DNA of 43,105 nt from a bacterium (GTDB lineage Bacteria; Cyanobacteriota; Vampirovibrionia; Gastranaerophilales; Gastranaerophilaceae), in the NCBI GenBank assembly GCA_017480425.1, contig JAFVAR010000031.1, forward strand, positions 1-43,105, in the 5' to 3' direction. The translations under genes were made by a program, and so were the position numbers. Below the pieces are notes generated by a model. The model was not told the DNA's origin. It searched no databases and saw only the letters and a program-made list of their open reading frames with translations. Below are positions 1 through 8,171 of this stretch, in pieces; within the stretch, counting starts at the first letter, position 1; each line of letters opens with the position of its first letter.

Positions 1-32
1 TCGTTTGTAATTTTGTTAGTTGTGAATAGCAT
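1..32 (-). CDS. 5' end of a gene running off the left edge
   Basis: Only about ten codons are inside the window, starting with ATG at 32 and reading MLFTTNKITN. The call rests mainly on position: the (A/G)GCAA-N17-ACTTTATA promoter motif at 72-101 points at this ATG and ends 40 nt from it, the same spacing as at four other genes here. A weak purine-rich stretch (gagagag) lies about 9 nt upstream. No function can be given. Confidence 0.35.
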   Translation of the reverse strand, partial: MLFTTNKITN

Positions 33-71
33 TTTTGTTTCTCTCTCTATATTAAATATCTCTTACATATA

Positions 72-101
72 TATAAAGTATTTAAGTTTTAAAAAATTGC
101 C
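72..101 (-). promoter_or_regulatory. Promoter motif A, GGCAA-N17-ACTTTATA
   Basis: On the minus strand the site reads GGCAA, 17 nt, ACTTTATA, followed by TATATG. It matches the four other copies at 13471, 16359, 33714 and 40978 in both boxes and in spacing. It faces the left edge, 40 nt before the ATG at 32. Calling it a promoter is inference from recurrence, spacing and position. Confidence 0.6.
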
Positions 102-227
102 TTTTTTGACTTATATTATTAAGAAATGTAAAGTTGAATTTTCTATGGCTGAAAATTAGTTATAATGCCGAATTAAATAAGGTGTGATAGAACAAACTTT
201 AATAGAAAAACATATTTATAACAAAAA

Positions 228-728
228 TTAGTTTCCTTTAATTCTGCAAAAGTTTTTTCTGACAATCAAAAAAATTATAGTTATTAAAGTTAATATAGGA
301 ATGCAAATATGAGTAAAATAGAATCTAGATATATTAGTATAGGGTAGTAGCAAGAATAATATACAAATACAAATACACAATATTAAAAATAACATTGAAA
401 CTCCATTCAAGACTTGAAATAAGGTTTTAAATGCTTTATTTTGTATAATTTTATTTCTAATTCTGAATGTTGGATTTTTATTTTCAATAATCCGTATAAT
501 GTGGAAAACATATGCAAAAAATATTATTAATACAGGTATTACCACAGAAGGCATATAACTGAATATTATTCCTAATATCATCCACCTGTAATAATCATCC
601 ATAGGTATTGGTGCAACTATTAATATTAATAGCATGGTAAATATCGCTAACACAATCATAGCAGCCAATATAAAAAAATAGCTGCTATATTTGTTTATTG
701 CTTTGTTCCAAAAGTTTTCAAAATTCAT
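228..728 (-). CDS. Small multi-pass membrane protein, unknown function
   Basis: A 166-residue hydrophobic protein with about four predicted membrane segments, roughly residues 17-39, 48-77, 105-130 and 140-158. The loop between the second and third segments is basic (around residues 82-100). I recognise no family. It is divergent from the lipase gene, with 55 bp between the two starts, and has no clear ribosome binding site. Its position at the left of a phage-like segment makes a phage cargo gene possible, but nothing in the sequence shows this. Confidence 0.5.
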   Translation of the reverse strand: MNFENFWNKAINKYSSYFFILAAMIVLAIFTMLLILIVAPIPMDDYYRWMILGIIFSYMPSVVIPVLIIFFAYVFHIIRIIENKNPTFRIRNKIIQNKAFKTLFQVLNGVSMLFLILCICICILFLLLPYTNISRFYFTHICIPILTLITIIFLIVRKNFCRIKGN

Positions 729-783
729 ATATATATACTAACAAATTATGTGATTAATTACAAATAAAAGAAAGGAGTACAAA

Positions 784-1614
784 ATGACAGCTTATTCACA
801 AATTAAAAAACACGAAGAGTACAAACAACTTTGTATAGCAAGTTATAAACCATATCAAAAAACTGTTCCTGATGGTTACAAACTCTGGGACACGATAGAC
901 GATAAAAACGGATTTTTTGCCTGTATTTATCAAAAAGGTGACGAAATGATTATTGTATACAGAGGTACACAAATTTTTGATAAAGAAGACATTAGAAACG
1001 ATAAACAAATGCTAAATCACATTCTTCCCGAACAATCAAAAAATGCGTTACAAGTATATGATATGGTAAATAACTTTTGCAAGGAAAATAATATGAAATT
1101 AATAGTTCTCGGTCACTCTTTGGGAGGTAGTCTTGCTCAAATAGTTAGTGCTTTCCGTAATGTTGCTGCGGTGACCTTTAATCCTTTTGGTGTAAAAGAC
1201 ATGTTGCCTAAAGATTTACCTTACTATAACGAAAATAATATTATTAACTATTGTAATGAGAATGATTATATTACTAAGATGAGAGCTTCAAATATTCTGG
1301 GGAAATGTTATAAGGTAAAATCTATAAATATTTGGCAACCGACTTATCATTTTCTTGAAAATATGGGAAGTTTATTTGAACGGGAAGAAACATATGGATG
1401 GTATTTGCAGCAACAATATGAAAAAGGAGAGCGCTCAAAAAAGGAATTTCAAGAATATAAAAAATATGGCAGAAAATTTATTAATATGCCGGGTGTTTAT
1501 TCCGAGGATAATAAGACAGGATGCTTGGGCAGTTATGCAGTAAGTGGCTATACTCGTGAAGATGGTACAAAGGTCGATAGTTATATAAGAACGTGTTTTA
1601 AGCACGGAAACTGA
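784..1614 (+). CDS. Class 3 lipase-like alpha/beta hydrolase
   Basis: A 276-residue protein with the lipase class 3 signature. An early strand ends in IIVYRGTQ (oxyanion-hole region, about residues 56-63) and the nucleophile elbow GHSLGG starts at residue 110, so Ser112 is the likely nucleophile. No signal peptide is visible, so it probably acts in the cytoplasm or is released by lysis. The last 25 residues contain a GYTREDGTKVDSYIRT-type tail, a short repeat-like motif I associate with the C-termini of assorted bacterial and phage-borne proteins. The start is fixed by AAAGGAG just upstream. The 17-nt leader AAATAAAAGAAAGGAGT is identical to that of the tail gene at 2279, linking it to the phage module. 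Substrate unknown. Confidence 0.7.
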   Translation: MTAYSQIKKHEEYKQLCIASYKPYQKTVPDGYKLWDTIDDKNGFFACIYQKGDEMIIVYRGTQIFDKEDIRNDKQMLNHILPEQSKNALQVYDMVNNFCKENNMKLIVLGHSLGGSLAQIVSAFRNVAAVTFNPFGVKDMLPKDLPYYNENNIINYCNENDYITKMRASNILGKCYKVKSINIWQPTYHFLENMGSLFEREETYGWYLQQQYEKGERSKKEFQEYKKYGRKFINMPGVYSEDNKTGCLGSYAVSGYTREDGTKVDSYIRTCFKHGN

Positions 1615-1645
1615 ATTTATCCGAACATAAAAAGTTTGTAATCCT

Positions 1646-1679
1646 TTGATGTAGTAAATCGTGAGATTTACTACATCAA
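1646..1679. other. Perfect 15-bp hairpin with GTGA loop
   Basis: TTGATGTAGTAAATC pairs perfectly with GATTTACTACATCAA around a GTGA (GNRA-type) tetraloop, 31 nt after the lipase stop. No T-run follows, so it is not a standard intrinsic terminator. It may protect the mRNA 3' end or terminate inefficiently. Confidence 0.55.
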
Positions 1680-2172
1680 TATAGTGTTTGATATATCCTT
1701 GATTCTGCGGTGAATTTTTAATTTGCCGCAAACTACCAGCTTTTGGTTTTATCCTTTAAGCTTTATAAATAGTACTATAAATGAGCATATAGGAGCAATA
1801 ATTCCAAATATAAACCAAAAGATTGTATAAAATGGGTCATATAATAAAAATTTATTTGAGTTCTATCTATATTATAAAATTTAATTTTAAGAATATATAT
1901 TGTAATTATTGTAATTATAAATATATTGACAGCAATGGTTGCATTTATAAATAGCATCATAAAAAATATGGTTTAAATTGTATTGCTACATCAGTGTTAT
2001 GAGCTGCAAACGGAGATGAAAGAATATAAGCTAACATAAATAGAAAAATATAGAAACATGGCAAAATGTGTAATTTTGCTGCTTCGAAACATTCTATATA
2101 CTGTAGAAATTTTATTAAAAATATTTTTTATCATTTATAAAATTATAAAACAAAAAGAAAGCGAGGTTTAGT

Positions 2173-2244
2173 ATGGTAAAACTTATGACTCGAGGATTTG
2201 GGCAAGGTTCAATGGCTATTATAGGAGGAATCCTTATTATATAA
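2173..2244 (+). CDS. 23-residue peptide with TRGFG motif
   Basis: A tiny ORF starting MVKLMTRGFGQGS and ending in a hydrophobic stretch, preceded by GCGAGG 7 nt before the ATG. Very short phage proteins carrying TRGFG-like repeats are familiar to me from head-tail gene regions, but that is memory, not a search. It could be the remnant of a longer phage protein. The upstream 200 nt show no other gene. Confidence 0.35.
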   Translation: MVKLMTRGFGQGSMAIIGGILII

Positions 2245-2278
2245 AATTCAAAAATAAAAAATAAAAGAAAGGAGTGTT

Positions 2279-3823
2279 ATGCAAAAGACGGCATTGATAT
2301 GTAACAATTTTTCAGGAATAAACAGAAGTTCATCGGTTTATTCCTCTTCCGTAATAACGGCATCAGATATCCAAAATGTCGAATTATACTCAACAGAGGT
2401 TAATTCCGGTGTTGGTATAAGAACAGCAAAGGGTAATGTGTCAGTTTGCGATTTAATTCCTAATGATGAACAGGTTATTAATATATTTGAAAGTATTCAG
2501 CGAGGTAAAAGTTGTTTTTTTGTTCATACGGAAAATGAAACAGAGGGCAAGATTTATCAATATTTAAAAGAGACAAATTCTCTTACAGAAAAAGTAAACG
2601 GGCTTACTGTAACAGGTGTATCTTGCGGAACGGATGTTTCGCAAGGGTGGTCAGACTTGTGGGTATTTTCAAATTCTGTTGAAATGCTTTCTATAGAACT
2701 CGACCATTATAACGAATTAGGTAATCTTGATGAAGTACAAATGATGGAGCTTACTGATACTGAAGGCAGAATTGTAAAAGGACTCGGGCTTGTAGTTTAT
2801 GCAGGCAGATTGTGGGTATTTGACGGACAAGTTTTAAGATATTCAAGGCAAGAGGATATATATGATTTTTCTACATCATCTGCAAGTGAAGCAACGTCAG
2901 CCGGTTATATTGAATTTTTAAAAAATATAACTGCGATATATCCTTATTTAGGATGTCTTGCTGTGTTCCATAAAGATTCATCCTGTATTATATCTCGCAA
3001 TGATTCGGACAATTCATTCTCTAAAACAATGGAATTCCCCGGGGGTTGTTCCGGTGTAAGGGCACTTGTTTTTCATGGTACTGAATTATATTTTTATGAC
3101 GATACCAAAAAAGGGATTTTCTGTTTCAGGCAGGTTGTAAACGGCGATAAAACTCTCGGAGAAAATATTGCTGTTGATATTCAACAAGAACTTTTGGATA
3201 TTTCATCAAGTATGGCATCAGATGTTAAAACCTTATCTATAGTTACTTCTGACAGAAATGAAGTTTGGTTTTTAATTCCAAGTCCGGATTCAAATTATTC
3301 GACAATATTAATTTATGACTATTTAAGGCGGGCTTGGGTAAAACGCAAATCTCAAAAAATCAGTTGTATTGCGATGGTGGACGGTAAATTGTATTCTGCA
3401 GGTAAAAAAATATATGAAGAATATGTGGGTAGCACTTTTGATGAGGAATTTATAGAGGCATTTTATATTTGTACTCCGTTCAATTTAGGCAGAGAAAACT
3501 CAATTAAAGCGTTTGGTTACCAGCCTAAAATTACATTAGATATGTATTATAATAATCATTTTTATGTTCAATATTCAAAAAATTATGATGATACAACTAA
3601 AAAAGAACGTTATATTAAATCTCAGACAAAAGGAAATTATTTGTATTTTGATATAGGTCATTGGGATAAGCATTATTATCCTCTTAAAAATATTAATTTA
3701 TCAAAAAGAATTCCTGTTTCTTATTTCAAAGCTCTCCAAATGGTATTTTTAACAAAAAATGACGGGGATGATTTTTGTATAAAGAGCATCGAATTTGAAA
3801 AAATAAAGGTTAAATCAATTTAA
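2279..3823 (+). CDS. Phage beta-propeller-type tail/stabilisation protein
   Basis: A 514-residue, beta-rich protein with no signal peptide or membrane segment. It contains blade-like repeats such as VVYAGRLWVFDGQVLRYS followed by YDFSTSS (about residues 177-210), ELYFYDDTKKGIFCF, VWFLIPSPDS and MVDGKLYSAGKKIYEEY. The pattern of a short strand, GRL(W/Y)V, and a downstream YDF resembles the gp10-like DNA-stabilisation/tail-hub propellers of podoviruses. It opens the collinear tail module with a good site, AAAGGAG. The family assignment is inference from repeat style and gene order. Other tail-tip proteins are possible. Confidence 0.55.
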   Translation: MQKTALICNNFSGINRSSSVYSSSVITASDIQNVELYSTEVNSGVGIRTAKGNVSVCDLIPNDEQVINIFESIQRGKSCFFVHTENETEGKIYQYLKETNSLTEKVNGLTVTGVSCGTDVSQGWSDLWVFSNSVEMLSIELDHYNELGNLDEVQMMELTDTEGRIVKGLGLVVYAGRLWVFDGQVLRYSRQEDIYDFSTSSASEATSAGYIEFLKNITAIYPYLGCLAVFHKDSSCIISRNDSDNSFSKTMEFPGGCSGVRALVFHGTELYFYDDTKKGIFCFRQVVNGDKTLGENIAVDIQQELLDISSSMASDVKTLSIVTSDRNEVWFLIPSPDSNYSTILIYDYLRRAWVKRKSQKISCIAMVDGKLYSAGKKIYEEYVGSTFDEEFIEAFYICTPFNLGRENSIKAFGYQPKITLDMYYNNHFYVQYSKNYDDTTKKERYIKSQTKGNYLYFDIGHWDKHYYPLKNINLSKRIPVSYFKALQMVFLTKNDGDDFCIKSIEFEKIKVKSI

Positions 3824-3843
3824 AAAAAGAAAGGAAAAATATT

Positions 3844-4449
3844 ATGGGTAAAAAATCACAAAAAACAACTTCAAAAACCGTGTACGGAAATACAACAACT
3901 ACAAATCCTTATGTTACGGCAACGACTAATAACAACGGCACAGTTGCAAATTTTCAACCGGGGACTGCTTTTGAGGCAATTTATAATAATGTAAACAGAG
4001 ATATGGGAAACTTGTTGGAGGAATATTTGAATCCGACTCTTAATTCTGTTACAAATCGTGCAAAATTGAATACGTTTAATGATGCATTAGCCGGTTCAAC
4101 AAGACAAAACTTGGAAAATAATATTATAAATCCTCTTTCTAATCGTAATATGCTTCGATCTTCTCAGGCTGCGGATTTATATAAAAATCTTTCAAATCAA
4201 AATAATGCATCTTTGGATAGTTATATTAGCAGTCTGTTGTCTGAATCTCAAGACAATACCGCAAGGATGATGTCTAATCTGTTAACAATGTATATGCAAG
4301 GTCTGGGAGCTTTGAATGATGTACAAAATCAATCATTGCAAACAAGCAGCGGTAATGCCACAAGGACAAATACAACAAAAACATCTTCTGACACTCTGTC
4401 AGATTTGTCAAGATTGGTATCTGTTTTGTCCGAAACATTTCGCAAGTAA
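3844..4449 (+). CDS. Helical phage structural protein, possibly ejection/internal protein
   Basis: A 201-residue protein, Asn/Thr/Ser-rich. It has a low-complexity N-terminus (residues 1-40, many T and N) followed by long amphipathic helices (about residues 45-160) and a second Thr/Ser-rich linker before a short C-terminal helix. This build and its place right after the propeller protein are typical of podovirus internal or tail-accessory proteins. No catalytic motif is visible. It starts 20 nt after the previous stop behind AGAAAGGAA and ends 12 nt before the next gene, so it is in the same operon. Confidence 0.5.
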   Translation: MGKKSQKTTSKTVYGNTTTTNPYVTATTNNNGTVANFQPGTAFEAIYNNVNRDMGNLLEEYLNPTLNSVTNRAKLNTFNDALAGSTRQNLENNIINPLSNRNMLRSSQAADLYKNLSNQNNASLDSYISSLLSESQDNTARMMSNLLTMYMQGLGALNDVQNQSLQTSSGNATRTNTTKTSSDTLSDLSRLVSVLSETFRK

Positions 4450-4461
4450 CGGAGGCGCTCA

Positions 4462-4722
4462 ATGGACAAGGATTTAATTTATAAATATGCTCCGATTTTG
4501 CTTGTCGGAATAGCAATTGTGTTTCAGTACAACCTCTTTGTAACACCTGAAAAATTGGAGCATACGCACAGAGAGATTCTCTCTGAAATTGCTCAGGTTT
4601 ATATTACAAAATCAGAGTTTGGAAATATGAAAGAGCAGCTTATTGATATTAATAAGAAAATTGATAAAATTTATGACACATTAATAAACGAAAGGAAACA
4701 AGATGGCTTTAATAAGAATTGA
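4462..4722 (+). CDS. Small single-pass membrane protein with coiled coil (holin/lysis-type?)
   Basis: 86 residues: an N-terminal membrane segment at about residues 9-28 followed by a helix with heptad-like spacing (residues 50-76, INKKIDKIYDTLINE). Size, topology and position among tail genes resemble haemolysin XhlA-like or holin-associated proteins. Its last 20 nt overlap the start of the collar gene, suggesting translational coupling. A GGAGG site lies 8 nt before the ATG. The lysis role is inference. No endolysin is seen nearby. Confidence 0.5.
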   Translation: MDKDLIYKYAPILLVGIAIVFQYNLFVTPEKLEHTHREILSEIAQVYITKSEFGNMKEQLIDINKKIDKIYDTLINERKQDGFNKN

Positions 4723-5329
4723 TTACGGGGCTTTAGCCTCTTCGGAAGTTATGAATAATAACTTTGATTATTTAGAGGAAAAAATAACGGATGTTGCAGA
4801 AAGTATAATAACAAATAATTCCGGTGTTTATTCAAATATTGCAAGTATTAACAACTTAATAGAAACGTTAGATAATACTGCAAGACCAATCGGGCAGCCG
4901 TTATTCAGGTTAGATAATACATTATTTGATGACGAAGTAAGATTGGAAGGAGATGAAGTCTCAAGAACAACATATTCAGATCTTTTCCATATTTATGGAA
5001 TCTTATATGGTGCAGGTGACGGTGTTTCAACCTTTATTTTACCGGATTTTAGAGACAGAGCTATTTGGGGCTCTAACTCTTTTGGCTATATTGCTGCAGG
5101 CTTACCTAATATTACTGGAGCAGCGAATTTTACTGATATGAGGACAAGTCGAAATTATACAGGTGCTTTCTATGATACAGGCTTAGGCGGTTCTAAGGAA
5201 GGTGGCGGCAGTAATTCTAATCTGCCTAACTTGGGTTTTGATGCTTCACGTTCAAGCAGTATTTACGGTAATTCTTCAACCGTTCAACCACCTGCAATAA
5301 AAGTAAGAGTTGTTACAAGGTATAAATAA
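4703..5329 (+). CDS. Phage tail collar domain protein
   Basis: 208 residues. The core at about residues 55-115 has the tail-collar signature seen in short tail fibres and microcystin-dependent-protein relatives: PIGQPLFRLD, then SRTTYSDLFHIYG, then FILPDFRDRAIWGSN. A glycine/serine-rich segment follows and the C-terminus reads PPAIKVRVVTRYK, typical of these fibre tips. The N-terminal 50 residues are helical and probably attach to the virion. It starts inside the preceding gene behind GAAAGGAA and is followed 11 nt later by the BppU-like gene with AGGAGG. Confidence 0.8.
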   Translation: MALIRIDYGALASSEVMNNNFDYLEEKITDVAESIITNNSGVYSNIASINNLIETLDNTARPIGQPLFRLDNTLFDDEVRLEGDEVSRTTYSDLFHIYGILYGAGDGVSTFILPDFRDRAIWGSNSFGYIAAGLPNITGAANFTDMRTSRNYTGAFYDTGLGGSKEGGGSNSNLPNLGFDASRSSSIYGNSSTVQPPAIKVRVVTRYK

Positions 5330-5340
5330 GGAGGTTTATT

Positions 5341-5712
5341 ATGGCATTTAATGTAGATAATTACGGAAATATAACACTAATTCAGGGCGATAGCGGTGAA
5401 TTGGTAATTGACGGAATTAATACTGATGGTGATTATGAAGTTTATATGGCAATTCAAGATAAAGCAAGAAAGCCTATCGGAACAGAACTTTGTGTACATA
5501 CTAACAGAAGAAGTTCGGTGGTTTTCATGTTGACCGGAGATTATACTGATTTACTAAAAGTTGATAAAAATGAAGCTTTTGCAATTTATTACTATGGTAT
5601 AAAAGTTTGTTCGGGAACTACTCTTTTGGAGGACACACTCATATTTGGCGACAGTGAGATTGGTGATGTAAATACAATAACAGTTTATCCGAAGAAAGTC
5701 GAGGGTATATAA
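5341..5712 (+). CDS. BppU N-terminal-like baseplate/fibre protein
   Basis: 123 residues, all beta. The pattern NITLIQGDSGELVIDGIN at the start, VYMAIQDKARKPIG in the middle and AIYYYGIKVCSG near residue 82 matches the N-terminal domain of phage baseplate upper proteins (BppU-like), which anchors receptor-binding proteins. Here the domain stands alone and the following gene, 1 nt away, encodes the long fibre, so the two probably assemble together. AGGAGG lies 7 nt before the ATG. Family assignment is by motif pattern only. Confidence 0.6.
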   Translation: MAFNVDNYGNITLIQGDSGELVIDGINTDGDYEVYMAIQDKARKPIGTELCVHTNRRSSVVFMLTGDYTDLLKVDKNEAFAIYYYGIKVCSGTTLLEDTLIFGDSEIGDVNTITVYPKKVEGI

Positions 5713-5713
5713 A

Positions 5714-7681
5714 ATGGTAAAAGTAAAACCTACAGTGAATAAAAACAGAGTGACGGCAACTTCAAAAAATAATCAAGTTGCCGTTACTGTTAATAGTGAT
5801 TCTGTCAAGTATTATAGCAATTTGGCAAAAGAGTGGGCTTGTAAGCTTCAAACGACTGTTGACGGAGCTGAATATTCCGCAAAATATTATATGGAAAAAA
5901 CTGCTCAAAAAGCAGCTGATTCAAAATCAGAGCTGGAACTGATATGCAGTCAAAATGTTGATGACATGTATGATATCAAAAATGCTGCAATAAGTGCACT
6001 TCAGCAGGAAGGCGATGGTATATTGGATGAAGTAAATGAAAAGTATAATGATATAGTAGATATACAAAGTGAACTTTCCGCAATTTCTTTTGATTTGGCT
6101 AATAAAGATTTATCAAACATAACAAATCAGGCGATTAATCGAATAGTAAACTATGCTCAGACAAAACAAATAGGTGAAATAGTAACGTCAACCCTTCCTC
6201 TATCGGATGCAGGATTACATCTTTTAGATGGTGCGTTGATATCGGGCAGTGGTATTTATGCGGATTTTGTTGATTATATTGCGGAATTATATAATGCAGA
6301 CCCGACAGCTAATTACTTCGCACAGTCGCAAGGCGAGATAGCTTGGGTTCAGCCTATCGCAACAGGTTCTACCACTGCTATAACAGGTGGGGATATGGTA
6401 ATCACTTCAAGTAGTTCATACTCTAATTATGATGCTTGGAAAGCAATGGACGGTGTGTATAGTGGTACTACCGCAACTACAGGATGGGGGATAAATAACA
6501 CAAGCGCAAACCAATGGTGGCAGTTGAAATTACCTTATCAAATCAGAATAACGGGTTTAAAAGGTTATCAAAGATACGATACAACACCTGCAAACGCAAA
6601 TACAATAGGCAGATTTTATACATCATCCGATATGACAACCCCTATTGGTGATACATATACGAATGCTTCCGGTATAAATTGGAATGCTGTTGAAGTGTCA
6701 GGAATTCCTGAAGAAGGAATAGTTACTGATACCATTTATTTTCAAAAGACAGGGGGCGGTAACTACGGAGGTTTAGGTGAATTAGTAATAACAGCCACAG
6801 TAGTTGGCTCTGGAAAGACAGCAGAACAGGTATGGCAACAGTCCGTAGCGGATTATGGTGTATGCGGTAAGTTTGTTTATGATAGTACAAATAATACTGT
6901 CAGATTGCCCAAACTAGGCAATCAGTTATATAGTACAAGTCTTACGACTGCACCTGTTTCAATTTTTGGTGATGGTTATGCTTTAGGGCTTAAAGCTAAT
7001 GGTTCAAATGACTTTGGTATGGGATTTTACACTGGTAGTACTCGTGTCACTATGGGTACTGGTTGGACTGATAAACCCCTTGGTACAACCAGTACGATTG
7101 GTAATATTCCTGCTGATAATCAACCTGTCGGATTAAACCCTAATCCTAATTTATCTCATATAAAAGGTATTGCTGATTTGTCAGAAGCTGCTCCTGTTGA
7201 TGTATTTTACTATATAGTAGTTGCAACAAGCGTTAAAACTGATATTCAGGTTGATATAGACGAAATTGCAACAGATTTGAACGGAAAAGCGGATGTTGAC
7301 GGTTCTAATATGGTTAATTCTGTTAAGAAATTTGACGGTCAATGGATAAACGACTGGATAACTGCTTTATCAGGTGTCACTGTTGATACAACTGAAACAG
7401 AAATTGACTTGTCTTCCTATTTGCCTAATGACGGATATTCATACACCGTTACAACTGTCGTGCAAGGGCAACCAGCACAAGCTAATGCAAATATACTTAT
7501 ACACACCGACTTGGTTGGTGAATATAGTTTTAGGGGAGTAGTTGCCAATGTTGTTACTGCTATTACTTATGACATACCTGTAAACTCTTCAAGGAAATTG
7601 TATATCCGAACATTTTCTTCTTCTTGGAATTCTACAAATATATACTTAAAAGGTTACAGACGTATAGGAACAAATAGTTAG
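5714..7681 (+). CDS. Long tail fibre with discoidin-like domain
   Basis: 655 residues. Residues about 30-65 carry the fibre-attachment pattern AKEWACKLQ...VDGAEYSAKYYMEKTAQKAA, seen at the N-terminus of many phage fibres, followed by a helical stalk to about residue 160. Residues about 220-360 look like an F5/8 type C (discoidin) carbohydrate-binding domain: SSYSNYDAWKAMDG, NQWWQLKLPYQIRITGLKGY and a closing strand near LGELVITA. Residues 365-500 resemble a further beta-rich fibre domain, and the C-terminal 120 residues form another beta-rich tip. This is the likely receptor-binding protein, perhaps for host surface glycan. Confidence 0.75.
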   Translation: MVKVKPTVNKNRVTATSKNNQVAVTVNSDSVKYYSNLAKEWACKLQTTVDGAEYSAKYYMEKTAQKAADSKSELELICSQNVDDMYDIKNAAISALQQEGDGILDEVNEKYNDIVDIQSELSAISFDLANKDLSNITNQAINRIVNYAQTKQIGEIVTSTLPLSDAGLHLLDGALISGSGIYADFVDYIAELYNADPTANYFAQSQGEIAWVQPIATGSTTAITGGDMVITSSSSYSNYDAWKAMDGVYSGTTATTGWGINNTSANQWWQLKLPYQIRITGLKGYQRYDTTPANANTIGRFYTSSDMTTPIGDTYTNASGINWNAVEVSGIPEEGIVTDTIYFQKTGGGNYGGLGELVITATVVGSGKTAEQVWQQSVADYGVCGKFVYDSTNNTVRLPKLGNQLYSTSLTTAPVSIFGDGYALGLKANGSNDFGMGFYTGSTRVTMGTGWTDKPLGTTSTIGNIPADNQPVGLNPNPNLSHIKGIADLSEAAPVDVFYYIVVATSVKTDIQVDIDEIATDLNGKADVDGSNMVNSVKKFDGQWINDWITALSGVTVDTTETEIDLSSYLPNDGYSYTVTTVVQGQPAQANANILIHTDLVGEYSFRGVVANVVTAITYDIPVNSSRKLYIRTFSSSWNSTNIYLKGYRRIGTNS

Positions 7682-7690
7682 GAGGAATTT

Positions 7691-8170
7691 ATGTATTACG
7701 CATTTATACAGAATAACAAAATTAATGGTGTCGGACAATGTATGCAGCTGACGCAAGGAGTTGAAAACTTTGAAATTTCAGAGGAAGTGTTTAACACAAT
7801 TGACCACTATATTTGGGATGGTGAAAATATTGTTTTAAATCCAAATTATGAAGAAGAGCAAGAAGAAAAAGAGCGTGAGCGGTTGGATTCATTGACCTTA
7901 ACACCAGCCGATGTCGAGCGTGCACTTTATAAAGCTAAGAGTATGGACTTCGAGGATTTGAAGGCATTGATTGCGGAACAAATCCCGACAGTTGACCTTA
8001 AAGGCTTAGCGATTGAATTCAGAGCAAAAGACTTTTATCGTGGCGCAATTGCTAACGGTATGAGGTTGTTTGATGTGGTGGGTGCTCTATTAGGGTACAC
8101 ACCGCAGGATATGGATTATCTTTTTGAACACAAAGAATTGCCGAATAAACCTATTGTGGAGGCGGAATAG
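7691..8170 (+). CDS. Fibre-associated phage protein, possibly assembly chaperone
   Basis: 159 residues. The N-terminal 60 residues are beta-rich (YYAFIQNNKINGVGQC, YIWDGENIVLNPNYE) and resemble the short N-terminal module of proteins encoded right after tail fibres. A charged helix follows (residues 57-68, EEEQEEKERERL), and then a helical domain LTPADVERALYKAKSMDFEDLKALI through LLGYTPQDMDYLFE. AGGAGG lies 6 nt before the ATG and the DUF1353 gene begins 1 nt after the stop. A tail-fibre assembly or attachment role is inferred from position. Confidence 0.5.
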   Translation: MYYAFIQNNKINGVGQCMQLTQGVENFEISEEVFNTIDHYIWDGENIVLNPNYEEEQEEKERERLDSLTLTPADVERALYKAKSMDFEDLKALIAEQIPTVDLKGLAIEFRAKDFYRGAIANGMRLFDVVGALLGYTPQDMDYLFEHKELPNKPIVEAE

Positions 8171-8171
8171 T

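Larger units (their letters stand above)
1615..2278. other. 664-bp AT-rich gap between lipase and tail genes
   Basis: No convincing large gene. It holds a 15-bp hairpin at 1646-1679, a 61-codon hydrophobic minus-strand reading frame at 1775-1960 without a ribosome binding site (possibly a gene remnant), and a 23-codon plus-strand ORF at 2173-2244. The portal and capsid genes expected before a tail module are not here. Confidence 0.6.

Noticed and set aside
161-166. TATAAT on the plus strand near 161 as a promoter
   Set aside because: The nearest -35-like hexamer (TTGAAT at 134) is 21 nt away and no plus-strand gene follows for 600 nt.
1646-1679. Intrinsic terminator after the lipase gene
   Set aside because: The hairpin is perfect but no T-run follows, so it is listed only as a hairpin.
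1775-1960. 61-codon hydrophobic frame on the minus strand
   Set aside because: No ribosome binding site, very A/T-rich, no recognisable motif. It may be a remnant but is not supported as a gene.
8124-8171. Earlier start for the DUF1353 gene
   Set aside because: It lies inside the preceding gene and has no site, while the ATG at 8172 has GGAGGCGG.
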